Shown here in pieces: positions 1-9,189 of a stretch of DNA of 64,000 nucleotides. This DNA comes from CAWDZK01 sp963726615. Its GTDB lineage: Bacteria > Actinomycetota > Actinomycetes > JACCUZ01. A program made the translations under genes and the position numbers. The notes beneath the pieces were generated by a model. That model ran no database searches. It had not been told where the DNA came from and saw nothing but the letters and a program-made list of their open reading frames with translations. The DNA lies in contig CAVSCX010000011.1 of assembly GCA_963726615.1 (NCBI GenBank), forward strand, positions 620,001 through 684,000, read 5' to 3'. Numbering within the stretch: the first letter of the stretch is position 1; each line of letters begins with the position of its first letter.

Positions 1-1
1 G

Positions 2-445
2 GGGAACGCGGTCTTCGCGACCCGGACCAACCCGTCCGTCACCGCGGCCGGCGTGGTGCGTCGGGTCACCGCCCCCGGCGGCGCGTCGCCGACGCGCACC
101 GCGGGCGACGGCGCCCTCGGCCCGCTCGACGTCGTCGTCAACGCCCAGCCCGGCTCCGGGCCTTCCGGGATCTACACCACCCGCATCGTCGAGGCCCTGC
201 GCGTCCGGGTCTCACCCGCCCGGCGGTCGGCGGCCACCGGAGGCCGGGTCACGGTGCTCGTCACCGACGCCGGGGTGCCGGTGCGCAACGCCACCGTCAA
301 GGTCGGGTCGGTGAAGAAGCACACCAACGCCCAGGGCAAGGTCAGGTTCGTCGTAGCCCGCCATGCCCGGACCGGTCGATGGGGCGTCAAGGCGACGGCT
401 GGCGGCTACGCCCCGGGACGCGCTCGCTTCCGGGTCGTGCGCTAG
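2..445 (+). CDS. C-terminal fragment of a secreted protein with an Ig-like/carboxypeptidase-regulatory-like domain
   Basis: The reading frame is already open at base 2 and has no convincing start in the window, so the gene begins upstream; the GTG at 53 is internal. The last ~80 residues (from about VRVSPARRS) look like a small beta-sandwich: a 'GGRVTVLVTDAGVPVRNATVKV' type segment, then 'TNAQGKVRF' and a terminal 'GYAPGRARFRV'. This is the pattern of carboxypeptidase-regulatory-like or bacterial Ig-like modules at the C-termini of exported proteases and surface proteins. No catalytic motif is visible in the part present, so the function of the whole protein cannot be told. The next open frame begins 16 bases after the stop. 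Confidence 0.6.
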   Translation, partial: GNAVFATRTNPSVTAAGVVRRVTAPGGASPTRTAGDGALGPLDVVVNAQPGSGPSGIYTTRIVEALRVRVSPARRSAATGGRVTVLVTDAGVPVRNATVKVGSVKKHTNAQGKVRFVVARHARTGRWGVKATAGGYAPGRARFRVVR

Positions 446-460
446 CCCGGCACGGCTCCC

Positions 461-840
461 ATGGGCGCCGACCCGATACGTCGCAGCCGACGCGACACCA
501 TCATCCGGCTGGCTGCCGCGGCGGCGTTGTTCGCCGCCGCAGCCTGTGGCGGCACCGACTCCTCGGGCCAGGACGCCTAGCCTTCCGCCAGCACGTCGGG
601 GGCCTCGACCTCGGCATCCCGGCCGGCCGACGGCGAGCAGGCGCCCGACGTCCCTCGACTCGTGGACATCGGTGAGGGCAAGCGCGTGTTCGTCCGGTGC
701 GCCGGAAGCGGCAGCCCGACGGTCGTCCTCGAGAGCGGCGACGAGTCCGACATGTTCCAGTGGAGCGCCGTCGTCCGGCCGGTCGCGGAGCGCAGCAGGG
801 TGTGCGCTTACGACCGGCTCGGCAACGGGTCGAGGGATAT
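461..840 (+). pseudogene. Broken lipoprotein alpha/beta-hydrolase gene (in-frame stop, 3' end lost)
   Basis: An ATG at 461 begins a lipoprotein signal peptide: Arg-rich start, hydrophobic Ala-rich core and lipobox AAAC followed by GGTDSS. An in-frame TAG at 578-580 then stops it after 39 residues. The same frame continues beyond the stop through a Ser/Thr/Ala linker into recognisable alpha/beta-hydrolase sequence (VDIGEGKRVFVRC, then TVVLESGDES, then VCAYDRLGNGSRD, up to about base 836). After that point similarity to the family ends, before the nucleophile elbow and the catalytic Asp and His. The gene is therefore truncated twice. A sequencing error could explain the TAG but not the missing 3' half. 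Confidence 0.65.
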
Positions 841-1108
841 AGCAATGGGATGCCGCCGCACTCCGGAGCTGCTGGCCGACCTCCAGTGCCGTGCTCGGTC
901 AGCCAGTGCGCGGTTCGGGACGCTGCGAACCCTCCTTGCTGCACGTGAAGCAGTGCGCGACCACCTCGTACGCCCGCGGCTCGCTTTCCGGCAGGTCCCA
1001 ACCGGCGTGCCAGGGGTCTCGCCGCCGGTCCCGGTGAGCCTCAGCTGCTGGGTTCCCGGGGCGCTTCTCCTCGCTCGCTCCCGCGCGAGACGCCACGGGG
1101 TGCGGGGA

Positions 1109-1468
1109 TCAGAGGTAACCGACCTCCTGCAGGCTCTGGGAGTAGTTGCCCATCAGCTCCTGCACCGACTGGTCCGTCCCGCCCGCGTACAGGACGATCT
1201 CGAAGTCGGAGACGATCGCTGCGGCCTTGGCGTTGAGGGCGAGGGTCTCCATCTCCGTGGAGATCTTGGCCAGCTCGTCGAGCTCGCCGTCGACGATCAT
1301 GAAACCGCCGTCCGTCCCGGTGACGCCGAAGAACTCGCGGTGGCCATGGATCCGGCCCTGCTTGGCGAGCCCCTCGAAGTGCGCCTGGGCGGTGCCGAAG
1401 ACCTCGAGTCCCTTGGCCTCACGGCCCGGCACTCCCTGCCCCCAGCGGACGATCATGGCGCCGTTCAT
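1109..1468 (-). CDS. Conserved hypothetical protein, 119 aa
   Basis: The start ATG at 1468 is chosen because a strong GGAAAGGGG ribosome-binding site lies just upstream; a longer frame to 1576 lacks one. The protein is soluble, with no signal peptide or membrane segment. It begins MNGAMIVRWGQG, has an alternating GREFFGV.../GGFMIVDGEL pattern and a helical C-terminus with ELDELAKI and VQELMGNY. This layout suggests a small alpha/beta ferredoxin-like fold, as in YCII/EthD-type proteins, but I do not recognise a named family. It stands alone, with no operon partner. Confidence 0.6.
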   Translation of the reverse strand: MNGAMIVRWGQGVPGREAKGLEVFGTAQAHFEGLAKQGRIHGHREFFGVTGTDGGFMIVDGELDELAKISTEMETLALNAKAAAIVSDFEIVLYAGGTDQSVQELMGNYSQSLQEVGYL

Positions 1469-1783
1469 GTGCTTCCCCTTTCCGGTGGCGTCTCCCCCAT
1501 GCCTTCGTCCCACAGTGCGCTGCCGGCGGTGGTTCGTAAAGGGCTTGAGACGGACCCCGGCCTGCCCCGAGGCCACAGCGCTGTGCCTTCACGCGTACGA
1601 ACCTGGAGGTCACCAGCGTTGTGCGGCGGAACACCTTGGAACTGAGGATCCGCCACGGCGAGGCTCGAGAAATCGTTCCGGAACACCGAACCCGCCGAGT
1701 CCCCTTCCCTCATGGGCTCGACCATGTCCTGCACCAGCGGCCGACCCCCGACGCACGTGTGCCAAGTGCGCGGGGCGTCGTGC
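1469..1783. other. Non-coding gap, 315 bp
   Basis: This lies upstream of the gene starting at 1468 and downstream of the membrane-protein gene ending at 1784. It should hold the promoter of the former. I see no convincing gene, hairpin or repeat in it. Confidence 0.5.
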
Positions 1784-2197
1784 TCACGCGGAAGCTGACG
1801 GCCGGGATAGCTGCCTCGCACGGGCGACTGCGAGCAGACCGACAGCCGCGGTGGCCAACAGTAGGGCGACCCCGCAGGCGACCGACCGGGCCGACAAGGC
1901 GTCATCGGTGATGTCACCGTCGAACAGCCCAAAGAGGACACTGATCAGGCAGATCGCGCCCAGGAGGATGGCCGAGACCCTGCCGACCGGCGGCCGAACG
2001 TTGCGCGCGGCCAACCATGCCAGGCCGACCTCCACGGCCACCACCGGCAGAGGTACTGCGGACATCGTGTTGAAGCCCCACACCTCACCCCACGTGTTGA
2101 CCCCCGAGGAGACGCCCTCGACGCCGGCGACCACGTCGACGGCGAGCAAGACCACCGTCGCGAGGACGACGCGGCGACCGGAGTCCACGGGCGACAC
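1784..2197 (-). CDS. Small four-helix membrane protein, hypothetical
   Basis: The product of about 137 residues has four predicted hydrophobic segments: VVLATVVLLAVDVVAGV near the N-terminus, PLPVVAVEVGLAWLAA, then VSAILLGAICLISVLFGLF, and a last one around VACGVALLLATAAVGLL. A short Arg-rich tail follows. The start is uncertain. GTG at 2197 gives a compact protein with the first helix close to the N-terminus; GTG at 2251 adds 18 residues with no helix. Neither has a good ribosome-binding site. No family is recognised. It is divergent from the exported protein beginning at 2382. Confidence 0.5.
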   Translation of the reverse strand: MSPVDSGRRVVLATVVLLAVDVVAGVEGVSSGVNTWGEVWGFNTMSAVPLPVVAVEVGLAWLAARNVRPPVGRVSAILLGAICLISVLFGLFDGDITDDALSARSVACGVALLLATAAVGLLAVARARQLSRPSASA

Positions 2198-2381
2198 CGT
2201 ACGCGCGGGAGAAGCGACCTGAGGCAAGCAGACACGACCGGCTCCGACCACGCGGGCGTCCCGAGCAGCGGCCAGCGCAAGCCGTCAACATGCCGATCCG
2301 TGGCACTGGCGCGATCTGTGATCCAGGTTCACGATGACGCCAGGACCGAGCCTTTGACCTGGGTCTCGTTGGGAGGCGGTC

Positions 2382-3962
2382 ATGTCAGTGCGAGAGCTGA
2401 GGCAGCTTACGGCGATCATGGTGCTTCCACTGATGCTGGCTCTGGTACCGGGTCCAGCTGCCGGGGCCACTGTCCCACTCAGCGCCTCACCGTGCTTCCC
2501 CTCCGAGGACAACGGTGACCCGGTCCTCACCAGCTTGCACATCGCGCCAACCGCACTCGACGCAACCAGGCGCCCGGCGACCCTCCGATTCACGGCCACG
2601 GCCTATGACACCGGCGGCCCGGGAGCCCCCTCCGGGGTCCGGCAGGTCACGGTGTACATCGGATACGAGCCGGATGGCAACTACAGCGCAACCGCCATCC
2701 TGCTACCCGGCCCCGACGGTACGTTCGAAGGGGCGGTGACCGTCAAGACGGGATACCGGACCGGGCTGCGCTACATCTTGGGCGTCGACGTGACGGACAC
2801 GGCCGACAACACCAAGGCCTACTTCGGTGACACGCTGAACCGTCTGCCTGACGTCGACCGCACCTACCGGGTCGCTACTAGCCCCGACACGCGTCCGCCG
2901 AAACTGGTCGCCCTTTCGGTGTCTCCGACCGTGCTCGACTCCCGCCAGCACACGCGCACAGTGCACGTGTCCGCACACGTGCGCGACGACGTCGCCGTCG
3001 CTCGCGTCATCGTCGGCTTCTCCCACCTCCCATACGCCGGCGGCCCCCGCAAGACCCACCTGCACCTGAGCTCGGGGACCGTTCGCGAAGGAACCTGGAC
3101 CGGCCGGCTGCAGATCGGGCGCTGGCAGACCACCGCCCCCCGGCGGCTGTGGGTCAACATGAAGGACACGATCGCCAACATCACCGTGCTACGAGGCAAC
3201 GGCCTGACCCGACGCGGACAGCCCAGCATGCTGCAGGTCCGCAGCGGCATCGACCGGAGGGCACCCACGGTCCATGTCGTCTCGGTCACCCCGGGGCCGT
3301 TAGACGTGAGCGCAGGGCCGGTGACCCTGACGGTGCTTGCTCGGGCTCGGGACGCCGCGTCCGGGGTCACAGCCGTCAACGGGACGCTGCAAGGCCCCGG
3401 TGGGACCGGGGTGGAGGTCACATTGAGGAAGGCGTCCGGTGACGGCCACGACGGGCGGTGGCGGGGCACCGTGACGTTGCACCCCTGCCAGACACCGCCC
3501 GGCCGCTGGGCGCTGTCCCTCAATGCAACCGACCTGGCCGGGAACATCGCGAGTGCGAAACCGACACCGACGCGCACGGTCACTGGCCGGGACGTGACTC
3601 CACCGCTGGCCACCTTGGCAGCCCCGGTAGCTCTCGCCGGCCCACTGGTCGTGAGCTTCGACGAGGACGTCCGCGGCGTGAGCGCGGCGACCGCGACCGC
3701 ACATGCGAGCGCGGAGAGAGAGGCCTCGGACACGAATTCAGCCGCCGGGGCGCTGCCGGGCACCTGGGCGTGCATTGACGGAGGCGGCACCGGTGTCAGT
3801 TGCGAAACAGGCCCTGTGCGGAAGGCCTCCTTCACACCTTCGGTTCCGTTCACCGCGAACGGCACCTACTGGCTCGTGCTCAACCCGGAGCACGAGCTGG
3901 CGCTGACCGACATGGCAGGGAACCCTTACATCGGCTTCGCGCTCGACTTCTACCCAACGTGA
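2382..3962 (+). CDS. Secreted protein with three Ig-like repeats and a Big_5-like end domain
   Basis: A GGGAGG ribosome-binding site precedes the ATG. Residues 1-29 form a signal peptide ending PAAGA. Three modules of roughly 120 residues follow, each opening with a related line: SLHIAPTALD (51-60), ALSVSPTVLD (177-186) and VVSVTPGPLD (299-308), each then running into beta strands and an Asp-rich turn. From about residue 400 the sequence resembles an SbsA/Big_5 Ig-like domain ('VVSFDEDV' then 'DMAGNPYIGF'). No enzyme motif, sortase signal or C-terminal anchor is seen, so a structural or adhesive extracellular role is likely. Its use of Ig-like modules is shared with the fragment at the window start. 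Confidence 0.75.
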   Translation: MSVRELRQLTAIMVLPLMLALVPGPAAGATVPLSASPCFPSEDNGDPVLTSLHIAPTALDATRRPATLRFTATAYDTGGPGAPSGVRQVTVYIGYEPDGNYSATAILLPGPDGTFEGAVTVKTGYRTGLRYILGVDVTDTADNTKAYFGDTLNRLPDVDRTYRVATSPDTRPPKLVALSVSPTVLDSRQHTRTVHVSAHVRDDVAVARVIVGFSHLPYAGGPRKTHLHLSSGTVREGTWTGRLQIGRWQTTAPRRLWVNMKDTIANITVLRGNGLTRRGQPSMLQVRSGIDRRAPTVHVVSVTPGPLDVSAGPVTLTVLARARDAASGVTAVNGTLQGPGGTGVEVTLRKASGDGHDGRWRGTVTLHPCQTPPGRWALSLNATDLAGNIASAKPTPTRTVTGRDVTPPLATLAAPVALAGPLVVSFDEDVRGVSAATATAHASAEREASDTNSAAGALPGTWACIDGGGTGVSCETGPVRKASFTPSVPFTANGTYWLVLNPEHELALTDMAGNPYIGFALDFYPT

Positions 3963-4627
3963 GCTGCCGCATCTTCCCGTTGCCGATCGCGCAGGACGCT
4001 CAGCCATGCCGTCAGCCGAGCCGGAGAAGGATCAGCGCCGCCAACACTTCACCAGCTGGTGAAGGAGCCGACAGCCAGGACGATGCGACCTGGCCGCTCC
4101 TGTCCGAGGGACACTCATTCGTACCGCCGTCGATTCGCCGCCCGCTGGACGTCCACGCAAGCCAGAAGCTGCGCGACACCTCGTGGTTGGACGCAGGATG
4201 GCGTGAGACAGAACTCGTCCGCCAGGGACAAACCCCGCGGGTCATCCTCGGACCTCAGGAGCGAAGCTCTGTCGATCGGGGCCGTTCAGTCGGCGAGCAC
4301 GGTAAGAATGGTGCCCAGCGCGCCCAGGGCGAGCAGAGTTTTGCGATCGCGCGCCAGGCCTTCTTGCTCTGTGGCGATGAGCTCGCAGACTCCCGTTGGC
4401 GCCGAGGCAGCCGAGGCACTCCCCGGGCTACTCGACTGAGAGCGCTGTGCTCTTCACGGGCGAGTCCTGACGGAGTGACGGACGTCCTGCCGGGCTCCTG
4501 GAACCTCAGCCTCTCAGGTTGTCATCGGATCGGCTCTCCGGCGGGAGCAGCGCGCGACGTCGGTCAGGCACCGCGGCGCGGGTCCACCTAACCCGAGCGA
4601 TGAGCCGGGACACGGCAGACTGGGAGG
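3963..4627. other. Long gap without a supported gene, 665 bp
   Basis: Several frames are open here but none has a start with a ribosome-binding site, a codon pattern like the neighbours, or a recognisable family. A short minus-strand stretch around 4287-4435 reads like a real C-terminus (ending LLALGALGTILTVLAD) but has no ATG, GTG or TTG start before an upstream stop, so it may be the remnant of a lost gene. The last bases hold the promoter of the gene at 4628. Confidence 0.5.
4616..4621 (+). promoter_or_regulatory. -10 element CAGACT of a leaderless gene
   Basis: CAGACT lies 6 bases before the GTG at 4628. The distance fits transcription starting on the start codon itself. Confidence 0.5.
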
Positions 4628-5293
4628 GTGCAGACTTTCCTTCCCTACGCCGACTTCGAGCGATCGGCACGCGTTCTTGATCGCAAGCGGCTCGGAAAGC
4701 AGCGCGTGGAGACCATCCAGGTGGTCCGCGCTCTGACCAGGCCCGGCTACGGCTGGGGCAACCACCCGGCGGTGTTGATGTGGAAAGGATTTGAGGAAGC
4801 GCTCGGCCGGTACGGGTTCGCGTGCTGCGAGGCCTGGACCGAGCTCGGCTTCGGCGATACGTGCGCGCTCACGATTGCGACAGACCTGCGAGCAGTCGGC
4901 ATCGAGAGCGTGCGCACCCAGACCGTGCTTGCCGTCGAGGAAGGACTGCCCCCATGGCTCGGTCAGGAGGCGGTGCATCGCAGCCACCGATCGGCGCTCG
5001 TTCGCAAGGATCCGGATCACTACCGACCGCTGTTCCGGGACGTCCCCGACGACCTGCCGTACGTCTGGCCGGTCAGGTCCCCGTCTGCCCTTGCAGCTGA
5101 ACAGCGCAAAGCCGACAGCGAACTGCGACGACAGCGCCGGGCTCGCGAGAAAGCACAGCTGGAGGCCGAGCAGCTACGCCGTAGACGTAGCCGTGCTGCG
5201 AAGAAGGCCTGGCAGACGAGGCGGCGGAACTCGCCACAGGAGAAACACGTGGGGGCGCCGGGCCTTCAGGACAGCCCAGCTCAGTCCAGGTAG
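4628..5293 (+). CDS. MSMEG_6728 family protein (pyrimidine-dimer DNA glycosylase-like)
   Basis: The N-terminal MQTFLPYADFERSARVLDRKRLGKQRVE pattern, the GYGWGNHPAVLMW motif and the later RSHRSALVRKDPDHY motif are the hallmarks of this actinobacterial family, which is related to the T4 endonuclease V type pyrimidine-dimer excision proteins. The known enzymes cut the N-glycosidic bond at UV dimers; activity of this branch is inferred, not shown. From about residue 160 the protein becomes a highly basic, charged helix (RRQRRAREKAQLEAEQLRRR), probably a DNA-binding or coiled tail. The stop overlaps the 3' end of the convergent sigma factor gene by 13 bases. Confidence 0.75.
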   Translation: MQTFLPYADFERSARVLDRKRLGKQRVETIQVVRALTRPGYGWGNHPAVLMWKGFEEALGRYGFACCEAWTELGFGDTCALTIATDLRAVGIESVRTQTVLAVEEGLPPWLGQEAVHRSHRSALVRKDPDHYRPLFRDVPDDLPYVWPVRSPSALAAEQRKADSELRRQRRAREKAQLEAEQLRRRRSRAAKKAWQTRRRNSPQEKHVGAPGLQDSPAQSR

Positions 5294-6825
5294 TCGCGCA
5301 GCACCTGGGAGCGGGACGGGTGGCGCAGCTTGGACATGGTCTTGGACTCGATCTGGCGGATCCGCTCGCGGGTCACGCCGTAGACCTTGCCGATCTCGTC
5401 GAGGGTCTTGGGCTGGCCGTCGGTGAGACCGAAGCGCATCGAGACCACACCGGCCTCGCGCTCGGACAGCGTGTCCAGCACCGAGTGCAGCTGCTCCTGG
5501 AGCAGCGTGAACGACACGGCGTCGGCCGGGACGACAGCCTCGGAGTCCTCGATCAGGTCACCGAACTCGCTGTCGCCGTCCTCGCCGAGCGGAGTGTGCA
5601 AGGAGATCGGCTCGCGGCCGTACTTCTGGACCTCGACGACCTTCTCCGGGGTCATGTCGAGCTCCTTGGCGAGCTCCTCCGGGGTGGGCTCGCGGCCCAG
5701 GTCCTGCAGCATCTGGCGCTGGACGCGAGCCAGCTTGTTGATGACCTCGACCATGTGCACCGGGATGCGAATGGTGCGGGCCTGGTCGGCCATCGCACGG
5801 GTGATCGCCTGCCGGATCCACCAGGTGGCGTACGTCGAGAACTTGTAGCCCTTGGTGTAGTCGAACTTCTCGACCGCACGGATCAGACCGAGGTTGCCCT
5901 CCTGGATCAGGTCGAGGAAGAGCATGCCGCGGCCGGTGTAGCGCTTGGCCAGCGAGACGACGAGCCGGAGGTTGGCCTCGAGCAGGTGGTTCTTCGCCCG
6001 GCGGCCGTCCTCGGCGATCCAGTCGAGCTCCTTCTTCATCTTCGGCGCGAACTTCTCGCCGGAGTTGAGCTTCTCCTCGGAGAACAGACCGGCCTCGATC
6101 CGCTTGGCCAGCTCGACCTCCTGCTCGGCGTTGAGAAGGGCGACCTTGCCGATCTGCTTGAGGTAGTCCTTGACCGGGTCGGCGGTGGCGCCGGCCGTGG
6201 CGACCTGCTGGGCCGGCGCGTCCTCCTCGTCCTCGTCGGACAGGGTGAACGACGCGTCCTCCTCGCCCTCCGGCAGGTCGGTCGGCTCGGCGGGGTCGCC
6301 GGTGCCGGACTCGGCCTTCTCGTCGGACTCGCTGCCGGGGGCGGCCTTCGTCGCGTCGCCGGGGGCCGCGTCAGCAGCCGGTCCCGAGCCCTGCTTCGCC
6401 CCGGACCTGGCCGGTCCCGCCGCCTTCTTGGCGGCCGCGGCCGGGGTAGCGGTCCGCTTCGAGGCGGTCGGCTTCCTCGGCTCCGACGTCTCGTCCTTGA
6501 CCGCCTTCACCGGCGCCTTCTTCGCAGCGGCCTTCTTGGCGGGAGCCACCGACTTCGTGGTGGTGGCACGCTTCGCGGCGGTCGCGGCGACGACGGCCTT
6601 CCTGCGCGTCGCTGCCGAACCCTCGGCCTCGACCATCACGCTCACTCCTTCGTCACTGAGGCTGCGGAGCAACGCCTTCATCCGGGAGGGCGGGATGCCC
6701 GCCTCCTCGAAGACGGCCCGGACGTCGCCCGCAGCGACGTACCCACGGTCCTTCCCCTGCTCGAGCAGACCCTGCACAGCAGGGTCGGCGAACTCCGGCG
6801 GGAGCGGGTGAACCGAGTCCGACAC
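5281..6825 (-). CDS. sigA: Principal (housekeeping) RNA polymerase sigma factor, HrdB/SigA type
   Basis: This is the group 1 sigma-70 factor that directs RNA polymerase to most promoters. Residues 1-65 match region 1.1. Residues 70-215 are a low-complexity stretch, first Ala/Lys-rich and then acidic, typical of actinobacterial HrdB. Region 1.2 begins at TADPVKDYLKQIG (214-226). Region 2 spans about 280-350 with RYTGRGMLFLDLIQEGN, the GYKFSTYATWWIRQAI core for -10 melting, and then TIRIPVHM. Region 3 follows at 360-435. Region 4.2 (VTRERIRQIE, 484-493) reads the -35. The start is GTG with GAGAGG upstream. The 514 residues are the usual length. It stands alone. Confidence 0.97.
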   Translation of the reverse strand: MSDSVHPLPPEFADPAVQGLLEQGKDRGYVAAGDVRAVFEEAGIPPSRMKALLRSLSDEGVSVMVEAEGSAATRRKAVVAATAAKRATTTKSVAPAKKAAAKKAPVKAVKDETSEPRKPTASKRTATPAAAAKKAAGPARSGAKQGSGPAADAAPGDATKAAPGSESDEKAESGTGDPAEPTDLPEGEEDASFTLSDEDEEDAPAQQVATAGATADPVKDYLKQIGKVALLNAEQEVELAKRIEAGLFSEEKLNSGEKFAPKMKKELDWIAEDGRRAKNHLLEANLRLVVSLAKRYTGRGMLFLDLIQEGNLGLIRAVEKFDYTKGYKFSTYATWWIRQAITRAMADQARTIRIPVHMVEVINKLARVQRQMLQDLGREPTPEELAKELDMTPEKVVEVQKYGREPISLHTPLGEDGDSEFGDLIEDSEAVVPADAVSFTLLQEQLHSVLDTLSEREAGVVSMRFGLTDGQPKTLDEIGKVYGVTRERIRQIESKTMSKLRHPSRSQVLRDYLD

Positions 6826-7001
6826 GTACTACCTCTCGTCGTGCCCGGGCACGCAGCAGCCGGGCATGCTCCAGGTGGATGGGGTTACCGGTCTGTGGGC
6901 TGCGCCGCCGGGAGCGGGCTGTCGTGACGACGCAACGCAACATTGTGACACGGGGCCGGGGCCCGACGCAGATCCGGGCGGCTCACGGTGGCCTGCCGGG
7001 G

Positions 7002-8483
7002 TCAGTCCGCGAACCGCACGGCCAGCACCGTGGCGTCGTCGCGCCCGGGCGTGTCGGGCAGCAGGTCGGCGGCGACCCGGTCCACCAGCTGGTCCAGCGG
7101 CTCCTCAGCGGTGCCGACCACCGACAGCAGGGCGGCCAGGCCCTCGTCGAGGTCCCTGCCCCTGCGCTCCACCAGGCCGTCGGTGAGCCCCAGCAGCAGG
7201 TCACCCGGGCCGAGCTCCAGGGTCCGCTGCGAGCGCGGCTCGGGCCAGCCCAGCGGGGTCGAGCCGGACCCGGCGTCGACGAGCTCGGGCGGACGTCCGG
7301 CGCGCCGCAGCAACAGCGGCAGGTGCCCGGCCGCGCCGACGGCTGCCCGGCGGGCCACCGGGTTGACCAGCAGGTACACCAGGGTGGCGATCTGGTCCGG
7401 CCCCTCGGTGGCGCTGAACACCCGGTCCAGCCCGGTGAGGACGGCCTCCGGCAGCGGGTTGGCGTGCGCGAGGGCCCGCAGCGCCGAGCGCAGCCGGCCC
7501 ATGCCGGCGGCGGCCCCGACCCCCTTTCCCATGACGTCGCCGACCACGAGCACCAGTCGCCCGTCCGGCAGGGCGAACACGTCGTACCAGTCGCCGCCCA
7601 CGTCGGCCTCGGCCGATCCGGCCCGGAAGCTGGCCGCAAGCTCGACCCCCGGCGTCTCGGGCAGGCGGTCGGGCAGCAGGCTTCGCTGCAGGGTCACCGC
7701 CGTGGCCCGCTCCCGCTCGTAGAGCCGGGACCGCTCCAGCGCGATCGCGCACTGCCCGGCCAGCGCACCCAGGAACGGTTCGTCGGTGTCGGGCACGGAC
7801 GACGGGAAGTCCAGCAGCAGCACCCCGGTGTGCCCGGCCCCGACGACAAGGTCGACGCCCACCCGGACCGGAGCGTCCCGCGGCGGCTCCGGGTCGGCGG
7901 GCAGCACCAGCCAGGCCCGCAGCGCGCCGGTGGCGCCCGGCGCGCTCTCGGCCACCACCCGGCGTACGTCGTCGACGGTCAGCGCCTGGCCCAGGGCGGC
8001 GGTGACCTGCTGGAGGGCCGCGGTGTGCTGGACGCTGCGCCGAAGCGCCTCGTCCGCGCGGCGGCGCTCGGTGACGTCCGAGACCAGGACCGCCACCCCG
8101 ATCACCTCGCCCTCGGCCCGGGCCGGGAACCACTGCGACTGGTAGTGCCGGAGCTCGCCCGTGGCCGGGGCCGTCGCGCTGAAGTTGTCGTCGGTGACGA
8201 CATCCCCCGTCCGGAACACCTCGCGCAGCCGGGCCTCGACCTTGACGCCGAGCTCGCCGAGCAGCTCGCTCGGCCGGCGACCGAGGTGCGAGGCCATCGG
8301 CAGCCCGTTGATGTCTGCCAGCATCCGGTTGATCCGCCGGTAGCGCATGTCCGGGCCGTAGAACGCGAAGGCGACCGGCGCCTGCAGGATCAGGGTCTCG
8401 AGCAGGGCGGTGTCGGCGGGCGTGAGCAGGCCCGGCGCGGGGCCCGCGGCCCCGGCGTGGCCGGTCGAGCCCACGTCACGCAC
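7002..8483 (-). CDS. PAS-GAF-SpoIIE (PP2C) serine phosphatase
   Basis: The protein has 493 residues in three parts. A PAS domain (about 25-140) carries the line ITxxN-like 'PDMRYRRINRML' and ends in the usual DVTERRRADE linker. A GAF domain (about 150-260) ends FLGALAGQCAIALERSRLYERE. A SpoIIE/PP2C_2 phosphatase domain (about 265-490) has the metal-binding acidic motifs GGDWYDVF, VVGDVMGKG, LTDGLVE and GRDDATVLAV. Members dephosphorylate anti-sigma-factor antagonists in partner-switching stress pathways; the target here is not in the window. GTG at 8483 is preceded by GGAGGGG. No membrane segment is present, so the signal is probably cytoplasmic. Confidence 0.92.
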   Translation of the reverse strand: MRDVGSTGHAGAAGPAPGLLTPADTALLETLILQAPVAFAFYGPDMRYRRINRMLADINGLPMASHLGRRPSELLGELGVKVEARLREVFRTGDVVTDDNFSATAPATGELRHYQSQWFPARAEGEVIGVAVLVSDVTERRRADEALRRSVQHTAALQQVTAALGQALTVDDVRRVVAESAPGATGALRAWLVLPADPEPPRDAPVRVGVDLVVGAGHTGVLLLDFPSSVPDTDEPFLGALAGQCAIALERSRLYERERATAVTLQRSLLPDRLPETPGVELAASFRAGSAEADVGGDWYDVFALPDGRLVLVVGDVMGKGVGAAAGMGRLRSALRALAHANPLPEAVLTGLDRVFSATEGPDQIATLVYLLVNPVARRAAVGAAGHLPLLLRRAGRPPELVDAGSGSTPLGWPEPRSQRTLELGPGDLLLGLTDGLVERRGRDLDEGLAALLSVVGTAEEPLDQLVDRVAADLLPDTPGRDDATVLAVRFAD

Positions 8484-8613
8484 AAACCCCTCCGGTACCG
8501 GTCGGACTGCTCATGTCGGCTGTCACGAGAAGGCTAATGGGCCACCCAGCGTCGTCACGACGTCTACCCAGCGTGTCGGCGTGCCGGGGCGACCACCGTG
8601 ACTGCCGGCCGGC

Positions 8614-9186
8614 TCAGCGGGCCTTCGCGGCGGCCTTCTGCTCCTGCTTGAACGCCCGCACCCTGAGCAGGCTGGCCTGGTCGACCACGTCGGCCACCGA
8701 CCGGAAGGAGCCCTTCTCCGCATAGGCCCCCGCCGCCGTGGCCCAGCCGTCCGGGCGGACCCCGCGCTGCTTGCCCAGCAGCGCCAGGAAGATCTTCGCC
8801 TTCGCGTCACCGAACCCGGGCAGCGCCTTGAGCCGCGCCAGGAGCTCGGCCCCGGTTCCCGCGGTCTGCCACAGGGCTGCGGCGTCCCCGCCGTACTCGT
8901 CGACGACGACCCCCGCAAGGGCCTGCACCCGGGCCGCCATGCTGCCGGGGTAGCGGTGCACCGCCGGCGGGGTGGCGCACAGCGTCGCGAAGGCCTCCGG
9001 GTCGTGGCCGGCGACTGCGGCAGGGTCCAACCGGTCGACCCCGAGCCGCTCGGCGATCCGCGCCGGCCCGGCGAACGCACGCTCCATCGGGAACTGCTGG
9101 TCCAGCAGCATGCCGACGAGCAGGCTGAACGGGTCACGGTCGAGCAGTGCGTCGGCCTGGGCCTCGCCGGTGATGCTCAGCGTCAT
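8614..9186 (-). CDS. HhH-GPD-type base-excision DNA repair protein
   Basis: At 190 residues it matches the short actinobacterial HhH-GPD family. The N-terminal half has DPFSLLVGMLLDQQFPMERA, the helical substrate-cleft pattern of these glycosylases. The helix-hairpin-helix is at about 118-140 (LKALPGFGDAKAKIFLALLGK), where the PGFG turn contacts the DNA backbone. The tail is Lys/Ala-rich. I cannot assign the damaged base it removes. The gene follows the universal stress protein by only 3 bases, so the two are probably co-transcribed, which suggests a stress-linked repair pair. Confidence 0.85.
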   Translation of the reverse strand: MTLSITGEAQADALLDRDPFSLLVGMLLDQQFPMERAFAGPARIAERLGVDRLDPAAVAGHDPEAFATLCATPPAVHRYPGSMAARVQALAGVVVDEYGGDAAALWQTAGTGAELLARLKALPGFGDAKAKIFLALLGKQRGVRPDGWATAAGAYAEKGSFRSVADVVDQASLLRVRAFKQEQKAAAKAR

Positions 9187-9189
9187 AAC

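Noticed and set aside
899..1096. 65-codon minus-strand frame with a CxxC motif (HCFTCSK)
   Set aside because: It overlaps the region after the broken hydrolase, has no ribosome-binding site and no recognisable family; the CxxC alone is not enough.
4287..4435. Minus-strand stretch that reads like a real protein C-terminus
   Set aside because: There is no ATG, GTG or TTG between the upstream stop and the sequence, so it cannot be called a gene; noted only as a possible remnant.
5320..6927. 535-codon plus-strand frame opposite the sigma factor gene
   Set aside because: Low-complexity Leu/Gly/Arg sequence, antisense to sigA, with no independent support.
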